Numbered from the stretch's first letter, positions 19,420-28,998 are shown. The stretch is 64,000 bases of DNA from Marichromatium bheemlicum (GCF_012276755.1 NZ_JAAXKX010000010.1:1-64000); one strand, 5' to 3'. Translations and numbers: made by a program. Notes: generated from the sequence alone by a model not told the origin.

Positions 19420-19445
19420 CCCCGCGCCGAGCCGGCGGCGCGGGG
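19420..19445. terminator. Hairpin between convergent katG and receptor genes
   Basis: A 10-bp GC stem (CCCCGCGCCG with its complement) lies between the two convergent stops. It could terminate in either direction, although no T-tract is present. Confidence 0.45.
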
Positions 19446-19453
19446 TGCGATGC

Positions 19454-21475
19454 TCAGAAGCGATAGCTCAGGGTCGCCTTGAGGTTGCGCCCCGGCCCCT
19501 TGAGCGCGGAGAGATAGGGCTGGTAGTCCTCGTCGAACAGGTTGTCGATGCCGAGGTCCAGGGTGAGATCGCGGTGCGGACGCCAGGTCAGCCAGAGGTC
19601 GTGGAGCTGATGGCTGTCGGCGGGCGTGCCGTCGACCGGCACCCGGTCCTGCTCGGCGACGAAGCGCGCGCGCCAGCCCAGCTCGACGCGTTGCTCAGGC
19701 AGCCGCAGCCCGGCCTCGAGCTGCCAGGTATCAGGCTGCACGCTCGAGAGCGGCTCGCCACTGCGCTTGTTCTCACCCCGGGTGCGGGCGAAGAAGGCGT
19801 TGGCGAACCAGCGCCCGGCATCATAGCCGGCCTCCAGCTCGAAGCCCTCGAGCTTGGCCGAATCGACGTTGCGGAAGCTCGTCACCCCGCCACGCTGGGG
19901 GTTACCCGGCACCGGATAGAAGACGAACTGCACGATCTGATCGATGAAGTCGTCGACATCGTTGCGGAAGGCGCGCGCCTGGAAGCGAGCGCGATCGCCC
20001 GGGGCGAACAGGTCGTCGCGATGCAAGCGGATGCCGATCTCCTTGTTGTGCGCCTTCTCGGGCTCGAGATCGGGATTGGGCACGAACAGGTTCCGACACC
20101 CTGGGCCACAGCTGAAATGGGTCCCGGAGACATAGAGCTCGGAGACACCGGGGGCGCGGAAGGCCTCGTTGTAGCTCGCCTGCAGCGACAACCAGTCGGT
20201 GACGGCGACATCCACCCCCAGCTTGGCTGAGAAGGCGCTGTCGTCGTGATCCTCCAGCGTCGCGTCATCGCTCTCGCGGGTGTAGCGGTCCCAGCGCACC
20301 CCGGGGATCAGGGTCCAGCGCTCGCCGATCATGATCTCGTCCTGGAGGAAGAACCCGAGCACCTCGCCCTCGCCGTCGGGGTAGCTCGGACGCGCCGCGC
20401 CGTTGCGGCTGGCCTCGACGCTGTCGCGATGCCACTCGAGGCCGTAGCTCAGCAGCTGCGCCAGCGCGCCCTCGCCGGAGAAGCGCATCTGGTTGCGCAG
20501 ATCGATCCCCAGGGTCTCGATCTCGGTCTCGTCCTCGCGCCCGTCGTGCAGCCGGGTCTCGTCGATGTCGGTGAGGTTGCGATAGAGGGTCAACGCCGGG
20601 TTGAACCAGGGCTGGTCCGGGGCCTCGTGGCGATAGCGCAACGCCAGATTGGTCTGCTGGATGTCGCGATCGAGCAGGTCCTCGGCGGTGGCGGCGATCT
20701 GGGCGTTCGACGGCACCTCGCCGGAGAGCTCGCCGCCCATCAGCGAGAGCCCGAAGTGGTTGACCCCGTCCGGGGTCCAGTTGAGCTTGCCGAGCCCGGA
20801 GAAGCGTTCGTAGCCGGAGTGGTCGAGATCGCTGCCGTCGCCGAGGGCGACGTCACCGGCCTCGCGATAGGAGAGGTTGAGCAGGTAGTCGAGCCCGTCG
20901 GTCGGCGCGCCATAGACCGCCGCCGCCCCCAGCCACTCGTCGTTGACGTCCTGATAGCCGGTCTTGACCAGCCCGCCGATGCGTTGCCCCGGGCGCAGCA
21001 GCTCGGCCGCCTCCCGGGTCTGCAGCGCCACCACCCCGCCAAGCGCACCACTGCCCCAGAGCGCCGAGGCCGGACCGCGTTGCACCTCGACGCGTTCGAG
21101 CAACTCCGGTTCGACGAAGATCCGCGCGCTGTGCGAGCGCGAGAAGTTCTGGCGCACCCCATCGATCAGATAGAGCAGCCGCGTATCACCGATCCCACGG
21201 ATGGTCAGCTGTTGTCCGGCCGGGCGCGGCCCGCCGCCGAGGGCGACGTTGGGCAGGGTCTCGAGCACCTCGCCGATGGTGCTCGGCTGGGCCTGGTCGA
21301 GCTGCTTGCGCTCGACCACGCTGACCGACTCGGGCAGGGTGTCGACGGCGCGTTCGGTACCGGTGGCCACCACCGAGATGGTCGGCAGGCGGGTCTCTGC
21401 GGCCAGCGATTGCGACAGGGCCAGCAGGGCGCAACAACCGACCAGCCTCGGAAACGAAGCGGGTTGGGACATCAT
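19454..21475 (-). CDS. TonB-dependent outer-membrane receptor, hemin/hemoglobin type
   Basis: The 673-residue protein has a signal peptide ending near SLAA and a TonB-box-like LPTISVVATGTE. A plug domain follows (IGEVLETLPNV, IRGIGDTRLLYLIDGVRQ, VEVQRGPASALWGSGALGGVVAL), then a 22-strand barrel ending in the outer-membrane signature LKATLSYRF. The plug and barrel resemble the heme/hemoglobin receptor subfamily more than siderophore receptors. It is the last gene of a three-gene minus-strand operon with a flavin/Fe-S membrane protein and a CbiX-like lipoprotein. A Fur-like box lies before the first gene, so iron regulation is likely. Confidence 0.85.
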   Translation of the reverse strand: MMSQPASFPRLVGCCALLALSQSLAAETRLPTISVVATGTERAVDTLPESVSVVERKQLDQAQPSTIGEVLETLPNVALGGGPRPAGQQLTIRGIGDTRLLYLIDGVRQNFSRSHSARIFVEPELLERVEVQRGPASALWGSGALGGVVALQTREAAELLRPGQRIGGLVKTGYQDVNDEWLGAAAVYGAPTDGLDYLLNLSYREAGDVALGDGSDLDHSGYERFSGLGKLNWTPDGVNHFGLSLMGGELSGEVPSNAQIAATAEDLLDRDIQQTNLALRYRHEAPDQPWFNPALTLYRNLTDIDETRLHDGREDETEIETLGIDLRNQMRFSGEGALAQLLSYGLEWHRDSVEASRNGAARPSYPDGEGEVLGFFLQDEIMIGERWTLIPGVRWDRYTRESDDATLEDHDDSAFSAKLGVDVAVTDWLSLQASYNEAFRAPGVSELYVSGTHFSCGPGCRNLFVPNPDLEPEKAHNKEIGIRLHRDDLFAPGDRARFQARAFRNDVDDFIDQIVQFVFYPVPGNPQRGGVTSFRNVDSAKLEGFELEAGYDAGRWFANAFFARTRGENKRSGEPLSSVQPDTWQLEAGLRLPEQRVELGWRARFVAEQDRVPVDGTPADSHQLHDLWLTWRPHRDLTLDLGIDNLFDEDYQPYLSALKGPGRNLKATLSYRF

Positions 21476-21547
21476 GGATTACCTCGAAGTACAAGACTGA
21501 CGTGGCTGGCGGCCGGATCACGGCGAGCTGGCTGGCGTCGGGATGGT

Positions 21548-22999
21548 TCAGGGGGCCGAGGCGCGCGCGGGTCGAGGGATCGGCAGCGGCACCGACACCC
21601 TGGCACGCCGTCGTCGTGGCGGGCGCACCGCGCGGGCAATCAGGTCGAGCACGGCACCGGTCGGACACAGCAACCGACACCACAGCATCGGTACCCAGGC
21701 CGAGACCCGCAGCACCAGAAAGAGCGCCACCAGGAACCACAGTGAACTGAAATCAAGCGTGAACAGCTCGGGGAAGAGCTCGAAACCACTCCAGTGCTCG
21801 ACGCCGAGCACGACCCCACTGATCAGTACCAGCGCCAGCGTCAACCGCAGCCAGTACATGGCGCGATTGCCGAGCGGCCAGTGACGCCAGCGCGAACGTC
21901 GATCGAACCGCGCGACCAAGCGCTGGGCCTGGCCAAAGGGACAGAGGTGGCGACAGTAGGTGTTGTCGTCCCAGATCGCGCCGAGCACCACCAACACCGC
22001 ATAGCAGCCCACCAGCGCCGAGACCGAGACCCCGAGCAGCGGATGGAGCAGGTTGAGATAGGTGAAACCGAGATTGAACAGGAAGCCGAGCGTGACCAGG
22101 CTGGTCACCCCGAGTAGGGTCAGCTCGGTCCGGTCCAGCCGCCAGCGCCGCTGCCAAAGCAACGCGAACAGCACCAAGATCAGGACCAGTTGCCACTTCC
22201 AGCGCTCCGAGAGCGGCGCCTCCAGGGCAAAGCCCTGGACGGTGTGGTCGAGATAGTCGTCGAGCACGGGACCGGCGCTGCTGATCAACTCGTCGAGCGC
22301 CCGCGCCAGAGCCTGCGAGGTCAGGGTCGCACCACTCACCGCATCGACCCGATGCAGCCCCGGGGTGAGTTCGACGGCCCGGGCGCGGTCGTAGAACCCG
22401 GCGCTCTCGACCCGATGCAGATAGCTCGGGGTCTCGCGCGAGTCGAGCAACACCAGCTCGCGCACCCCACCCTCGGCGTCGAGATAGACACCGATACGCA
22501 GCGGTCCGGCGAATCCGCGTACCCGGGTGTCGAGCGCGAGATTGTCGAGATAGAGCCCACGATAGCGCCCGGCGCGATCGCGCCGCTCGGCCAGCGGCAG
22601 GGTCTCGGTGGCTCGTGCCACCGCACCATAGCCATCGGGATCGGCGGCAGCGGCGCGGTGCGCCAAGGCAGCGGCCGCCTCACCCGGGCTGCGCCGGACC
22701 TGACCCGTCCCCCCGAGCAGACCGAAGGGGGCGTCGAGAGCGCGCGGCGCGCCATCGAGCAGTGCATAGCCGTGTCCCTGAGTGGGGACCGCGCCGGCCA
22801 TCAGCCCGAACCCCGTGCTTGTCCCCGGCCCCGACTGGCCGATCAGCCGCGGCTGCGCGTGCGACGGATCAATGGGATCGATACGGAAACTGGGCCCGGT
22901 CTCGGTCGGTTCGCTGCCGGCCCACAGCACCGCCACGGTGACGGCGAGCAGCAGGGTCGCGGTGATCCGACGCCGACCAAGCCGCTCAAGCGCCACCAT
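21548..22999 (-). CDS. NosR/RnfG-like FMN-binding and NapH-like 4Fe-4S membrane protein
   Basis: The 483-residue product starts with a membrane anchor (about 11-27). A periplasmic FMN-binding domain holds DAVSGATLTSQA, matching the ApbE flavinylation motif in which the Thr carries FMN. After residue 260 there are about five membrane segments and two cysteine clusters, CRHLCPFGQ and CRLLCPTG. Each has fewer cysteines than a full CxxCxxCxxxCP site, as in NosR. Such proteins move electrons across the inner membrane. Its 14-nt overlap with the CbiX-like gene and position before a heme-type receptor suggest it supplies electrons for periplasmic heme or metal handling; that is inference. Confidence 0.8.
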   Translation of the reverse strand: MVALERLGRRRITATLLLAVTVAVLWAGSEPTETGPSFRIDPIDPSHAQPRLIGQSGPGTSTGFGLMAGAVPTQGHGYALLDGAPRALDAPFGLLGGTGQVRRSPGEAAAALAHRAAAADPDGYGAVARATETLPLAERRDRAGRYRGLYLDNLALDTRVRGFAGPLRIGVYLDAEGGVRELVLLDSRETPSYLHRVESAGFYDRARAVELTPGLHRVDAVSGATLTSQALARALDELISSAGPVLDDYLDHTVQGFALEAPLSERWKWQLVLILVLFALLWQRRWRLDRTELTLLGVTSLVTLGFLFNLGFTYLNLLHPLLGVSVSALVGCYAVLVVLGAIWDDNTYCRHLCPFGQAQRLVARFDRRSRWRHWPLGNRAMYWLRLTLALVLISGVVLGVEHWSGFELFPELFTLDFSSLWFLVALFLVLRVSAWVPMLWCRLLCPTGAVLDLIARAVRPPRRRRARVSVPLPIPRPARASAP

Positions 23000-23903
23000 C
23001 GAGGCTCTTCCTCACGATCTCGACCACCCAGTCGTTGAGACCGGCATCGGGCAGGATGGCATCGCCGGCATAGAGCACCCGACTGTGATCCGAACTCTGT
23101 GCCACCGCTGTCCCGATGATCTCATCCTGGAAGTCAGGATCGACGGCCACCAGCACCGGCAGCACCGCCGCCCGATCCTCCAGCTCCAGCACCTGCTCGA
23201 TGGCGCGCAGAGTCGGCTCGGGTGAATAGTCGACCAGGTGTCCGCACCAGGAATAGGCGACGGTATCGATCCCGGCCTTGAGCTTGAGATAACGCCCGAT
23301 GTCGCCGACCAGGGCCTCCCACTGCTGGTTGTAACTGGCATCGCCGTAGGCCACCAGCACCACGCCGGTGTCCTCGGTCTCGCCGGCGAGCGCCTGAGTA
23401 CGACGCAGCAGATTCTTCTTGAGCAGTGAGGAGAAATCGAGCATCGGGGTCAGGGTGACCCGGGCCTCGGGACGGTAGAGTTCGATCTCCTCCTCGGCGA
23501 GCTTGGCCATGACCTTGGGGTCGGCCTTCATGCCGAGGATGGTGGGGATGTCGTCGAGCGAGTGCGAGCTGACGGTGAGAAACAGCGGCACCACGATCAC
23601 CTCGTCGAACCCGGCCTCGTCGAAGGCGCGCATCTGGGTGCTGATCGAGGGTTCGGTGTACTCCATGAAGGCGGTGCGCACCTCGGCGACCCGCCCGTCG
23701 GCCGTGATGCGATCGCGCACCGAGTGCTCGACATCGACGAGCATGTCGCGCCAGTTCTTCGAGTGCGAGCCGTGGCTGACCAGCAGCACCCCGACCCGGC
23801 TCCCTTGAGCGCCCTCCTCCGAGACCGACTCACCGCACCCGCTCAACAGTAGCGGCAGCAGCAACAGGGCGCCAAGCACCCCCAGCAACGAGCGTTTGTT
23901 CAT
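22986..23903 (-). CDS. Periplasmic lipoprotein with CbiX/CbiK sirohydrochlorin-chelatase fold
   Basis: The start at 23903 (MNKRSLLGVLGALLLL) gives a lipoprotein signal ending LLSGCGES, so the protein should be a membrane-anchored periplasmic lipoprotein; an earlier ATG at 23924 adds seven residues. The mature part has the class II chelatase fold: VGVLLVSHGSHSKNW with the metal-binding His, VIVVPLFLTVSSHSLDDIP, and the second-half repeat VVLVAYGDASYNQQW. In the second repeat HG is replaced by YG. Cytoplasmic CbiX/CbiK inserts Co or Fe into sirohydrochlorin. An exported, lipid-anchored form next to a heme-type receptor suggests heme or metal binding instead. Exported CbiK that binds heme is known from Desulfovibrio. 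First gene of the operon. Confidence 0.85.
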   Translation of the reverse strand: MNKRSLLGVLGALLLLPLLLSGCGESVSEEGAQGSRVGVLLVSHGSHSKNWRDMLVDVEHSVRDRITADGRVAEVRTAFMEYTEPSISTQMRAFDEAGFDEVIVVPLFLTVSSHSLDDIPTILGMKADPKVMAKLAEEEIELYRPEARVTLTPMLDFSSLLKKNLLRRTQALAGETEDTGVVLVAYGDASYNQQWEALVGDIGRYLKLKAGIDTVAYSWCGHLVDYSPEPTLRAIEQVLELEDRAAVLPVLVAVDPDFQDEIIGTAVAQSSDHSRVLYAGDAILPDAGLNDWVVEIVRKSLDGGA

Positions 23904-23988
23904 AACAGTGGATCGACTCCTCAATCGCGAATGCTTTCCCCTATGTCTTGCAGGGGGATGATGATTTCGGCGCCGATAATATTGGTTT

Positions 23989-24003
23989 CGAGAATCATTA
24001 TCA
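23989..24003 (-). promoter_or_regulatory. Fur-like box of the heme-uptake operon
   Basis: CGAGAATCATTATCA matches the 7-1-7 Fur consensus TGATAAT-N-ATTATCA at 12 of 14 positions, with the second half perfect. It lies about 85 bases upstream of the CbiX-like lipoprotein start, in an AT-rich patch. Iron-dependent repression of the operon is the natural reading. Confidence 0.65.
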
Positions 24004-24028
24004 ATTGAGAGATGTCAATCGACCTCGA

Positions 24029-26116
24029 TCAGGCCTCGCTTGACTCGTCCTCGGGCGCCCCCTCCTCCGGAGAGGCGCCCGTGAACAACCACTGCCCCAG
24101 CCCCTCCTCGATCAGGCCGATCCGGGTCAGCAGATTGGTGTGTGCCAGGGCAGCGGCATCGACACCGCTACGCGCCGTGCTCAGCTCGACGACCAGGGCC
24201 TGCACCCGCTCACCGAGCCGTCGGGCCCGGCGTGACCCCGACGGCAGCGTCGCCAACTGTGCGCGCGTCTGCTCCAGCGCGCCTTCGACCCCGACGACCC
24301 TGGCACGGGCCGTGGCCAGGCGCTCGCGTTCGGCCAGTTCCTGCGTCTGCAGCCGCTCGAGCTGGCGCTCCGCCCGTACTTGGCATGCCTCGGCCCGCTC
24401 GCGCTGGCGTGCCACGGCACGGATCCTCCGCTGATCCTGGGACTCCAGCTCCAGGGCCTGCATGCGCTGTTGGTGTAGGATCTCGCTCTCGCGCTCACGC
24501 CACCGTTGCTCTTCACCGAGCTGGTGCAGCTCGGCATCGAAACGCGCCCGGCGCTGACGCAAGGTCTCGCGCTCCCGATCCTGGTCGAGTCCCCACTCCA
24601 CCTCGCGCTGGGCGCGACGCTGCGCCAGGTCCTCGCGCAATGCCTGCGCCAACGCCTGATGCCGCAGCTCCAGCTCTCGGGTCTGGGCGGCGAGTTCACG
24701 AGCACGCCGCTCACGCGCCAGCCCCTGCTCCTCGGCGAGGTTGTGATAACGGGCCTGTTCCAGTGCCGCCGCCAAGCGCTGCTCGCGTGCTGCGGACTCC
24801 ACCGGGGCGGCGGCCTCGAGCATGGCCAGGCGCTGGGCATGGAAGGCGGCGGGATCGTGCTCGTGCGCGTGCCAAGCGGCGGCGAACTCGTGCGGCGAGA
24901 GCCGCCGCGCCGGGTCCTGCCAGTGCTCGAAGCCGGGGATCGCGGCCAACCCACCACGCAGATACTTGCGGTACTGACCCTGCAGACGATCGTCGAAATA
25001 GGCACGCACCGCCCCCGGTTCGAACAACTTGAGCGCGAGCAGCGCGCAGAAGAGGATGGCGAGCAGCGCCTGGGTGAAGCCCTCGACGGTCTCGAAGTGC
25101 GGCACGCCGCGCTCGTCGGAGCGCGCGCGCAACGCCTCGAGCGCCTTGGAGCGGGCGGCGAAGGTCAGGCGCGGGGGTTCGGCCGGAGGTTGCGCGGCGA
25201 CGAGTTCGGCGCGAAGACGTTCGCGCTCGGCCTCGCCTGAGGCACGCAATGCATCGAGCCGCACGGCGAGCGCGCGCAACCGCTGCTCGATGTCCGCGCG
25301 CTCGGCGTCAACCCCGCCGAGCCGTGCGCCGAGTGCGGCCTCGGCACGCTCGAGCTCGGCCTCCTGTTCGCCGACCTGGCGCTCCCAGCGTCTGGCCTCG
25401 GGCCCATAGCCGGGCGGGCGCCCGGCGCGACCGTGCAACTCGTCGCCGAGCCGCAACCGGGCGGCGGCCAACTCCTCGCGCAGTAGTTCGAGCCCGGGGG
25501 CGGCGGCCGCCTCGATCCGCGCACGCCGCGCCCGCACGCGCTCGAGCGTCTCGGTGAGGCGCGCCCGCTCGCTCTCCAGGGCCGCGATCCGTGCGCCGGT
25601 CTCGCGCGTCAGCGGCGCCAGACGCTCGGCGAGCCGGGCCTCCAACCGCGCGGCACGCTCGACATGATAGCGCTCGACCTGACGCTGGTGGTGGAGGGCG
25701 ATGTCGTCGGCGCGGATCAGCCGCGCCAACAGGGGCGCGGTGACATAGAGCGAGAGCGCGACGATGAGGATGCGCACCAGCACCCCGACAAACCAGCGCA
25801 GACGCCCCCCGAGACCACCGCGCGGTCGCTCCGAGAGCATCAGCGAGGCATCGACCACCCAGATCACGGTGAACATCAGCAGGAAGAACAAGCCCCCCGC
25901 CGGCCAGCGCAGCCAAGGGCTCGCCTCGGGCACCAGCGAGGCGCCGACCAGCCCCCAGACCACGCCCTCGAGCAGGGCCATCAGCAGGATCAACAGGGTC
26001 GCGAAGCCGAGCCAGGTGCGCACGGCGGGGGTGAGCAGCGCCGCGCCGTAAGGACGCAGCCGCAAGCGATCGAGCAGCAGGCGCCCGGGGCCCGGGCGCG
26101 ACCATCCATTCGCCAT
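24029..26116 (-). CDS. Large coiled-coil inner-membrane protein (DUF4407-like)
   Basis: The start at 26116 (MANGWSRPGP) is chosen; the frame extends to 26275 but runs into the terminator hairpin. The 695-residue product has four hydrophobic segments in two regions: three near residues 35-155 (LGFATLLILLMALLEGVVW, GGLFFLLMFTVIWVV, ILIVALSLYVTAPL) and one near 370-390 (ALLAILFCALLALKL). These are separated by about 180 residues of Arg/Glu/Ala-rich coiled coil, and a second coiled coil of about 230 residues follows. This layout resembles DUF4407 proteins, whose function is not known. The acidic tail is EEGAPEDESSEA. It appears monocistronic. Confidence 0.7.
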   Translation of the reverse strand: MANGWSRPGPGRLLLDRLRLRPYGAALLTPAVRTWLGFATLLILLMALLEGVVWGLVGASLVPEASPWLRWPAGGLFFLLMFTVIWVVDASLMLSERPRGGLGGRLRWFVGVLVRILIVALSLYVTAPLLARLIRADDIALHHQRQVERYHVERAARLEARLAERLAPLTRETGARIAALESERARLTETLERVRARRARIEAAAAPGLELLREELAAARLRLGDELHGRAGRPPGYGPEARRWERQVGEQEAELERAEAALGARLGGVDAERADIEQRLRALAVRLDALRASGEAERERLRAELVAAQPPAEPPRLTFAARSKALEALRARSDERGVPHFETVEGFTQALLAILFCALLALKLFEPGAVRAYFDDRLQGQYRKYLRGGLAAIPGFEHWQDPARRLSPHEFAAAWHAHEHDPAAFHAQRLAMLEAAAPVESAAREQRLAAALEQARYHNLAEEQGLARERRARELAAQTRELELRHQALAQALREDLAQRRAQREVEWGLDQDRERETLRQRRARFDAELHQLGEEQRWRERESEILHQQRMQALELESQDQRRIRAVARQRERAEACQVRAERQLERLQTQELAERERLATARARVVGVEGALEQTRAQLATLPSGSRRARRLGERVQALVVELSTARSGVDAAALAHTNLLTRIGLIEEGLGQWLFTGASPEEGAPEDESSEA

Positions 26117-26190
26117 CTCGAGACCTCGGCAAAGACGACGACAGCGATGCTGTCGACCAAGGGGAGATGGGGATGGGAAATGACAGGCAC

Positions 26191-26223
26191 AAAAAAACCG
26201 GTACCTTGAGGCACCGGTTTTTT
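26191..26223. terminator. Bidirectional intrinsic terminator after tRNA-Gly
   Basis: A 9-bp stem (ACCGGTACC with GGCACCGGT, one mismatch) is flanked by A7 on the left and T6 on the right. It therefore works on the minus strand for the two tRNAs and potentially on the plus strand. Confidence 0.8.
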
Positions 26224-26230
26224 CAAGATT

Positions 26231-26306
<76 letters not shown>

Positions 26307-26441
26307 TTTACTTTTCGAATTTTAACGTCTTTCGTGACGTTGTTCAAGTGTTTTCTTGAACTGGTCGATAGCGCTGATGCAGCTTGCCGACCAAAAAGCC
26401 CGATCGCCTCAAACCCGCGAAGCGGTCGTTCTTTCGGAATT

Positions 26442-26517
<76 letters not shown>

Positions 26518-26579
26518 CGAAAGAGATGCCCATTATAGACGACATCTCCGGGGCGTCAACCCCTATCACAACATTTTTT

Positions 26580-27146
26580 TCATTCGCCCTGCCGGGTGCC
26601 GCTCAGGCTCGGCCAAGCCGCGCGCAGATAGAGCATCATCGACCACAGCGTCAGGATGGCGGCGACATAGAGCAGCACCACACCGAGGTCGTAGAGCCAG
26701 GGGCCGAAGACTGACTCGCGCAGGATGAGGATGGCGATCGAGATCATCTGCACCGTGGTCTTGATCTTGCCGAGCTTGGAGACGGCCACCGCCGCGCGAT
26801 CACCGATCTCGGCCATCCACTCGCGCACCGCCGAGACAGCGATCTCACGACCGATGATCACCATCACCGGCAGTGCCATCAGCACCCGCGGGTCGGCCTG
26901 CACGGCCACCACCAGCGCCACGGCCACCATCAGCTTGTCGGCCACCGGGTCGAGGAAGGCGCCGAGCGGTGAGGTCTGGCTCCAGCGCCGCGCCAGATAA
27001 CCATCGAGCCAGTCGGTCAGCGCTGCGGCGCCGAACACGGCAGCAGCGGCGTAGGCGGCCCAGGGAGTATCGAGATAGAAGACGGCGACGAACACCGGGA
27101 TCAGCAAGATCCGCAGCAACGTCAGCAGATTGGGGAGGTTCCACAT
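26580..27146 (-). CDS. pgsA: CDP-diacylglycerol--glycerol-3-phosphate 3-phosphatidyltransferase
   Basis: PgsA makes phosphatidylglycerol phosphate from CDP-diacylglycerol at the inner membrane. The start at 27146 (MWNLPNLLTLLRILLIPVFV) is the normal PgsA N-terminus; the frame is open further upstream into uvrC. The 188-residue product has the CDP-alcohol phosphotransferase motif DWLDGYLARRWSQTSPLGAFLDPVADK (all four Asp present) and about five membrane segments. It follows uvrC with only 4 nt between, the common uvrC-pgsA order in gammaproteobacteria. Confidence 0.95.
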   Translation of the reverse strand: MWNLPNLLTLLRILLIPVFVAVFYLDTPWAAYAAAAVFGAAALTDWLDGYLARRWSQTSPLGAFLDPVADKLMVAVALVVAVQADPRVLMALPVMVIIGREIAVSAVREWMAEIGDRAAVAVSKLGKIKTTVQMISIAILILRESVFGPWLYDLGVVLLYVAAILTLWSMMLYLRAAWPSLSGTRQGE

Positions 27147-27150
27147 AAGG

Positions 27151-28998
27151 TCAGGGTCCAGCGGCCTCGCGGTGGAGGGCATCGTAGATCTGTTGGGCCA
27201 GGTGCCGGCTGATCCCTTCGACCCCGGCGATGTCCTCGACACCGGCCCGGATCAGGCCGCGCATACCGCCGAATTGCCTGAGGAGTCGCTGTCGGCGCTT
27301 GGGACCGATTCCGTCGATGCCTTCCAGCACCGAGGTGGTGCGGGCCTTGGCTCGCCGCTGGCGGTGGGCCGTGATCGCAAAACGATGGGCTTCGTCACGG
27401 ATCTGCTCGATGAGATGCATGGCCGGCGAATCGCTCGGCAGTATAACGGGCGCCTCCCGCCCCAACAACCAGAGCTGCTCGGTGCCGGGGCGTCGGTCCG
27501 GCCCCTTGGAGACGCCGACCAGGCACTCGATCGACATCCCCAGCTCCGCTAGCGCGGCGGCCGCGGCGTTGAGCTGGCCGCGCCCGCCGTCGATGAAGAG
27601 CACATCGGGTGTGGGCGCCTCGCCGCGTTGGACCCGGGTGTAGCGCCGGGTCATCGCCTGGGCCATAGCGGCGTAGTCGTCGCCCGGGGTGATGCCCTCG
27701 ATATTGAAGCGACGGTAGTCGGACTTGCGCGGCCCCTCGCCGTCGAACACCACGCAGGAGGCCACCGCGCGCTCGCCTCGGGTGTGGCTGATGTCGAAGC
27801 ACTCCATCCGGCGTGGCGCGGTATCGAGCGCCAGCGCCTCGCGCAGCGACTCCAGCCTGAGCCCGTAGCCGGCGCGACTGCCGAGCCGCGCGCGCAGCGC
27901 CACCTCGGCGTTAGCGCGCACCATCTCCAGCCAGCGCGCACGCTCGGCGCGTACCCGCGACTTGATCCGCACCCGGTGCCCGGCGTGCTCGCCGAGCGCC
28001 TGCTCGAGCAGCCCCTGCTCCTCGACCGGCTCGCTGACGACCAGCTCGCCCGGGACCTCGTGCCCGGCATAGAACTGAGCGAGGAAGGCCGCGAGCACCC
28101 CACCGGCATCGGTTTCCTCAGGCACCTGCGGGAAGAACGCGCGGGTACCGAGGCTGCGCCCGCCGCGCACGAACATCACCGCCACACAACTCAAACCACC
28201 CTCCTGCACGCAGGCGAGCAGGTCGAGATCCCCGCCCTCGCCGCTGACGTACTGGCGCTGCAGTACCTGACGCAGCTGCTCGATGCGGTCGCGCAGCTCG
28301 GCGGCGTGCTCGAACTCCAGTGCCGCGGCGGCCTCATCCATCTCGGCGACCAGCTCGTCGATCAGCTCGGGCGCCCGCCCCTCCAAGAACTTGACGGTAC
28401 GCGCCACGTCGGCGGCATAGGTCGCCTCATCGACCAGCCCGACACAGGGACCGCTGCAGCGCTTGATCTGATATTGCAGACAGGGACGCGAGCGGTTGCG
28501 AAAGACGGCGTCCTCGCACTGGCGCAAGGGGAAGACCTTCTGCAACAACTGCAGCGTCTCACGCACCGCCCAAGCGTTCGGGTAGGGTCCGAACAAACGG
28601 CCCGTGCGCGGGCACGCGCCGCGATGAAAGGTCAAGCGCGGGAAGCGGTCCTGGGAGGTGAGGAGGATGTGCGGATAGCCCTTGTCGTCGCGCAGCAGTA
28701 CATTGAAGCGTGGGCGCAGCGACTTGATGAGGTTGCTCTCGAGCAGCAACGCCTCACCCTCGGTGCGGGTGACGGTAATGGCAATATCGGCGATCAGGCT
28801 CACCATCAACTGGATACGACGGTTGAGCTGACGGCTGTGGCTGAAGTAGCTTGCCACCCGACGCCGCAGGCTCTTGGCCTTGCCGACATAGAGTACCGTG
28901 CCCTCGGCGTCGAGCATGCGATAAACCCCGGGCGACTGGGGGATGCCCTGGAGCAGGTGACGGGGATCGGATCGGTTGGCCTGTTCTGCGACACTCAT
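27151..28998 (-). CDS. uvrC: Excinuclease ABC subunit C
   Basis: UvrC makes the dual incisions of nucleotide excision repair after UvrAB damage recognition. From ATG 28998 (MSVAEQANRSDPRHLLQ) the product is 615 residues, normal length. Domains in order are GIY-YIG nuclease (PGVYRMLDAEGTVLYVGKAKSLRRRVASYF, about 23-105), Cys-rich QYQIKRCSGPC, UVR motif (about 205-240), RNase H-like nuclease (MECFDISHTRGE, VLFIDGGRGQLNAA) and C-terminal helix-hairpin-helix (LEGIDGIGPKRRQRLLRQFGG). The frame extends upstream to 29334 but lacks UvrC homology there. Confidence 0.96.
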   Translation of the reverse strand: MSVAEQANRSDPRHLLQGIPQSPGVYRMLDAEGTVLYVGKAKSLRRRVASYFSHSRQLNRRIQLMVSLIADIAITVTRTEGEALLLESNLIKSLRPRFNVLLRDDKGYPHILLTSQDRFPRLTFHRGACPRTGRLFGPYPNAWAVRETLQLLQKVFPLRQCEDAVFRNRSRPCLQYQIKRCSGPCVGLVDEATYAADVARTVKFLEGRAPELIDELVAEMDEAAAALEFEHAAELRDRIEQLRQVLQRQYVSGEGGDLDLLACVQEGGLSCVAVMFVRGGRSLGTRAFFPQVPEETDAGGVLAAFLAQFYAGHEVPGELVVSEPVEEQGLLEQALGEHAGHRVRIKSRVRAERARWLEMVRANAEVALRARLGSRAGYGLRLESLREALALDTAPRRMECFDISHTRGERAVASCVVFDGEGPRKSDYRRFNIEGITPGDDYAAMAQAMTRRYTRVQRGEAPTPDVLFIDGGRGQLNAAAAALAELGMSIECLVGVSKGPDRRPGTEQLWLLGREAPVILPSDSPAMHLIEQIRDEAHRFAITAHRQRRAKARTTSVLEGIDGIGPKRRQRLLRQFGGMRGLIRAGVEDIAGVEGISRHLAQQIYDALHREAAGP

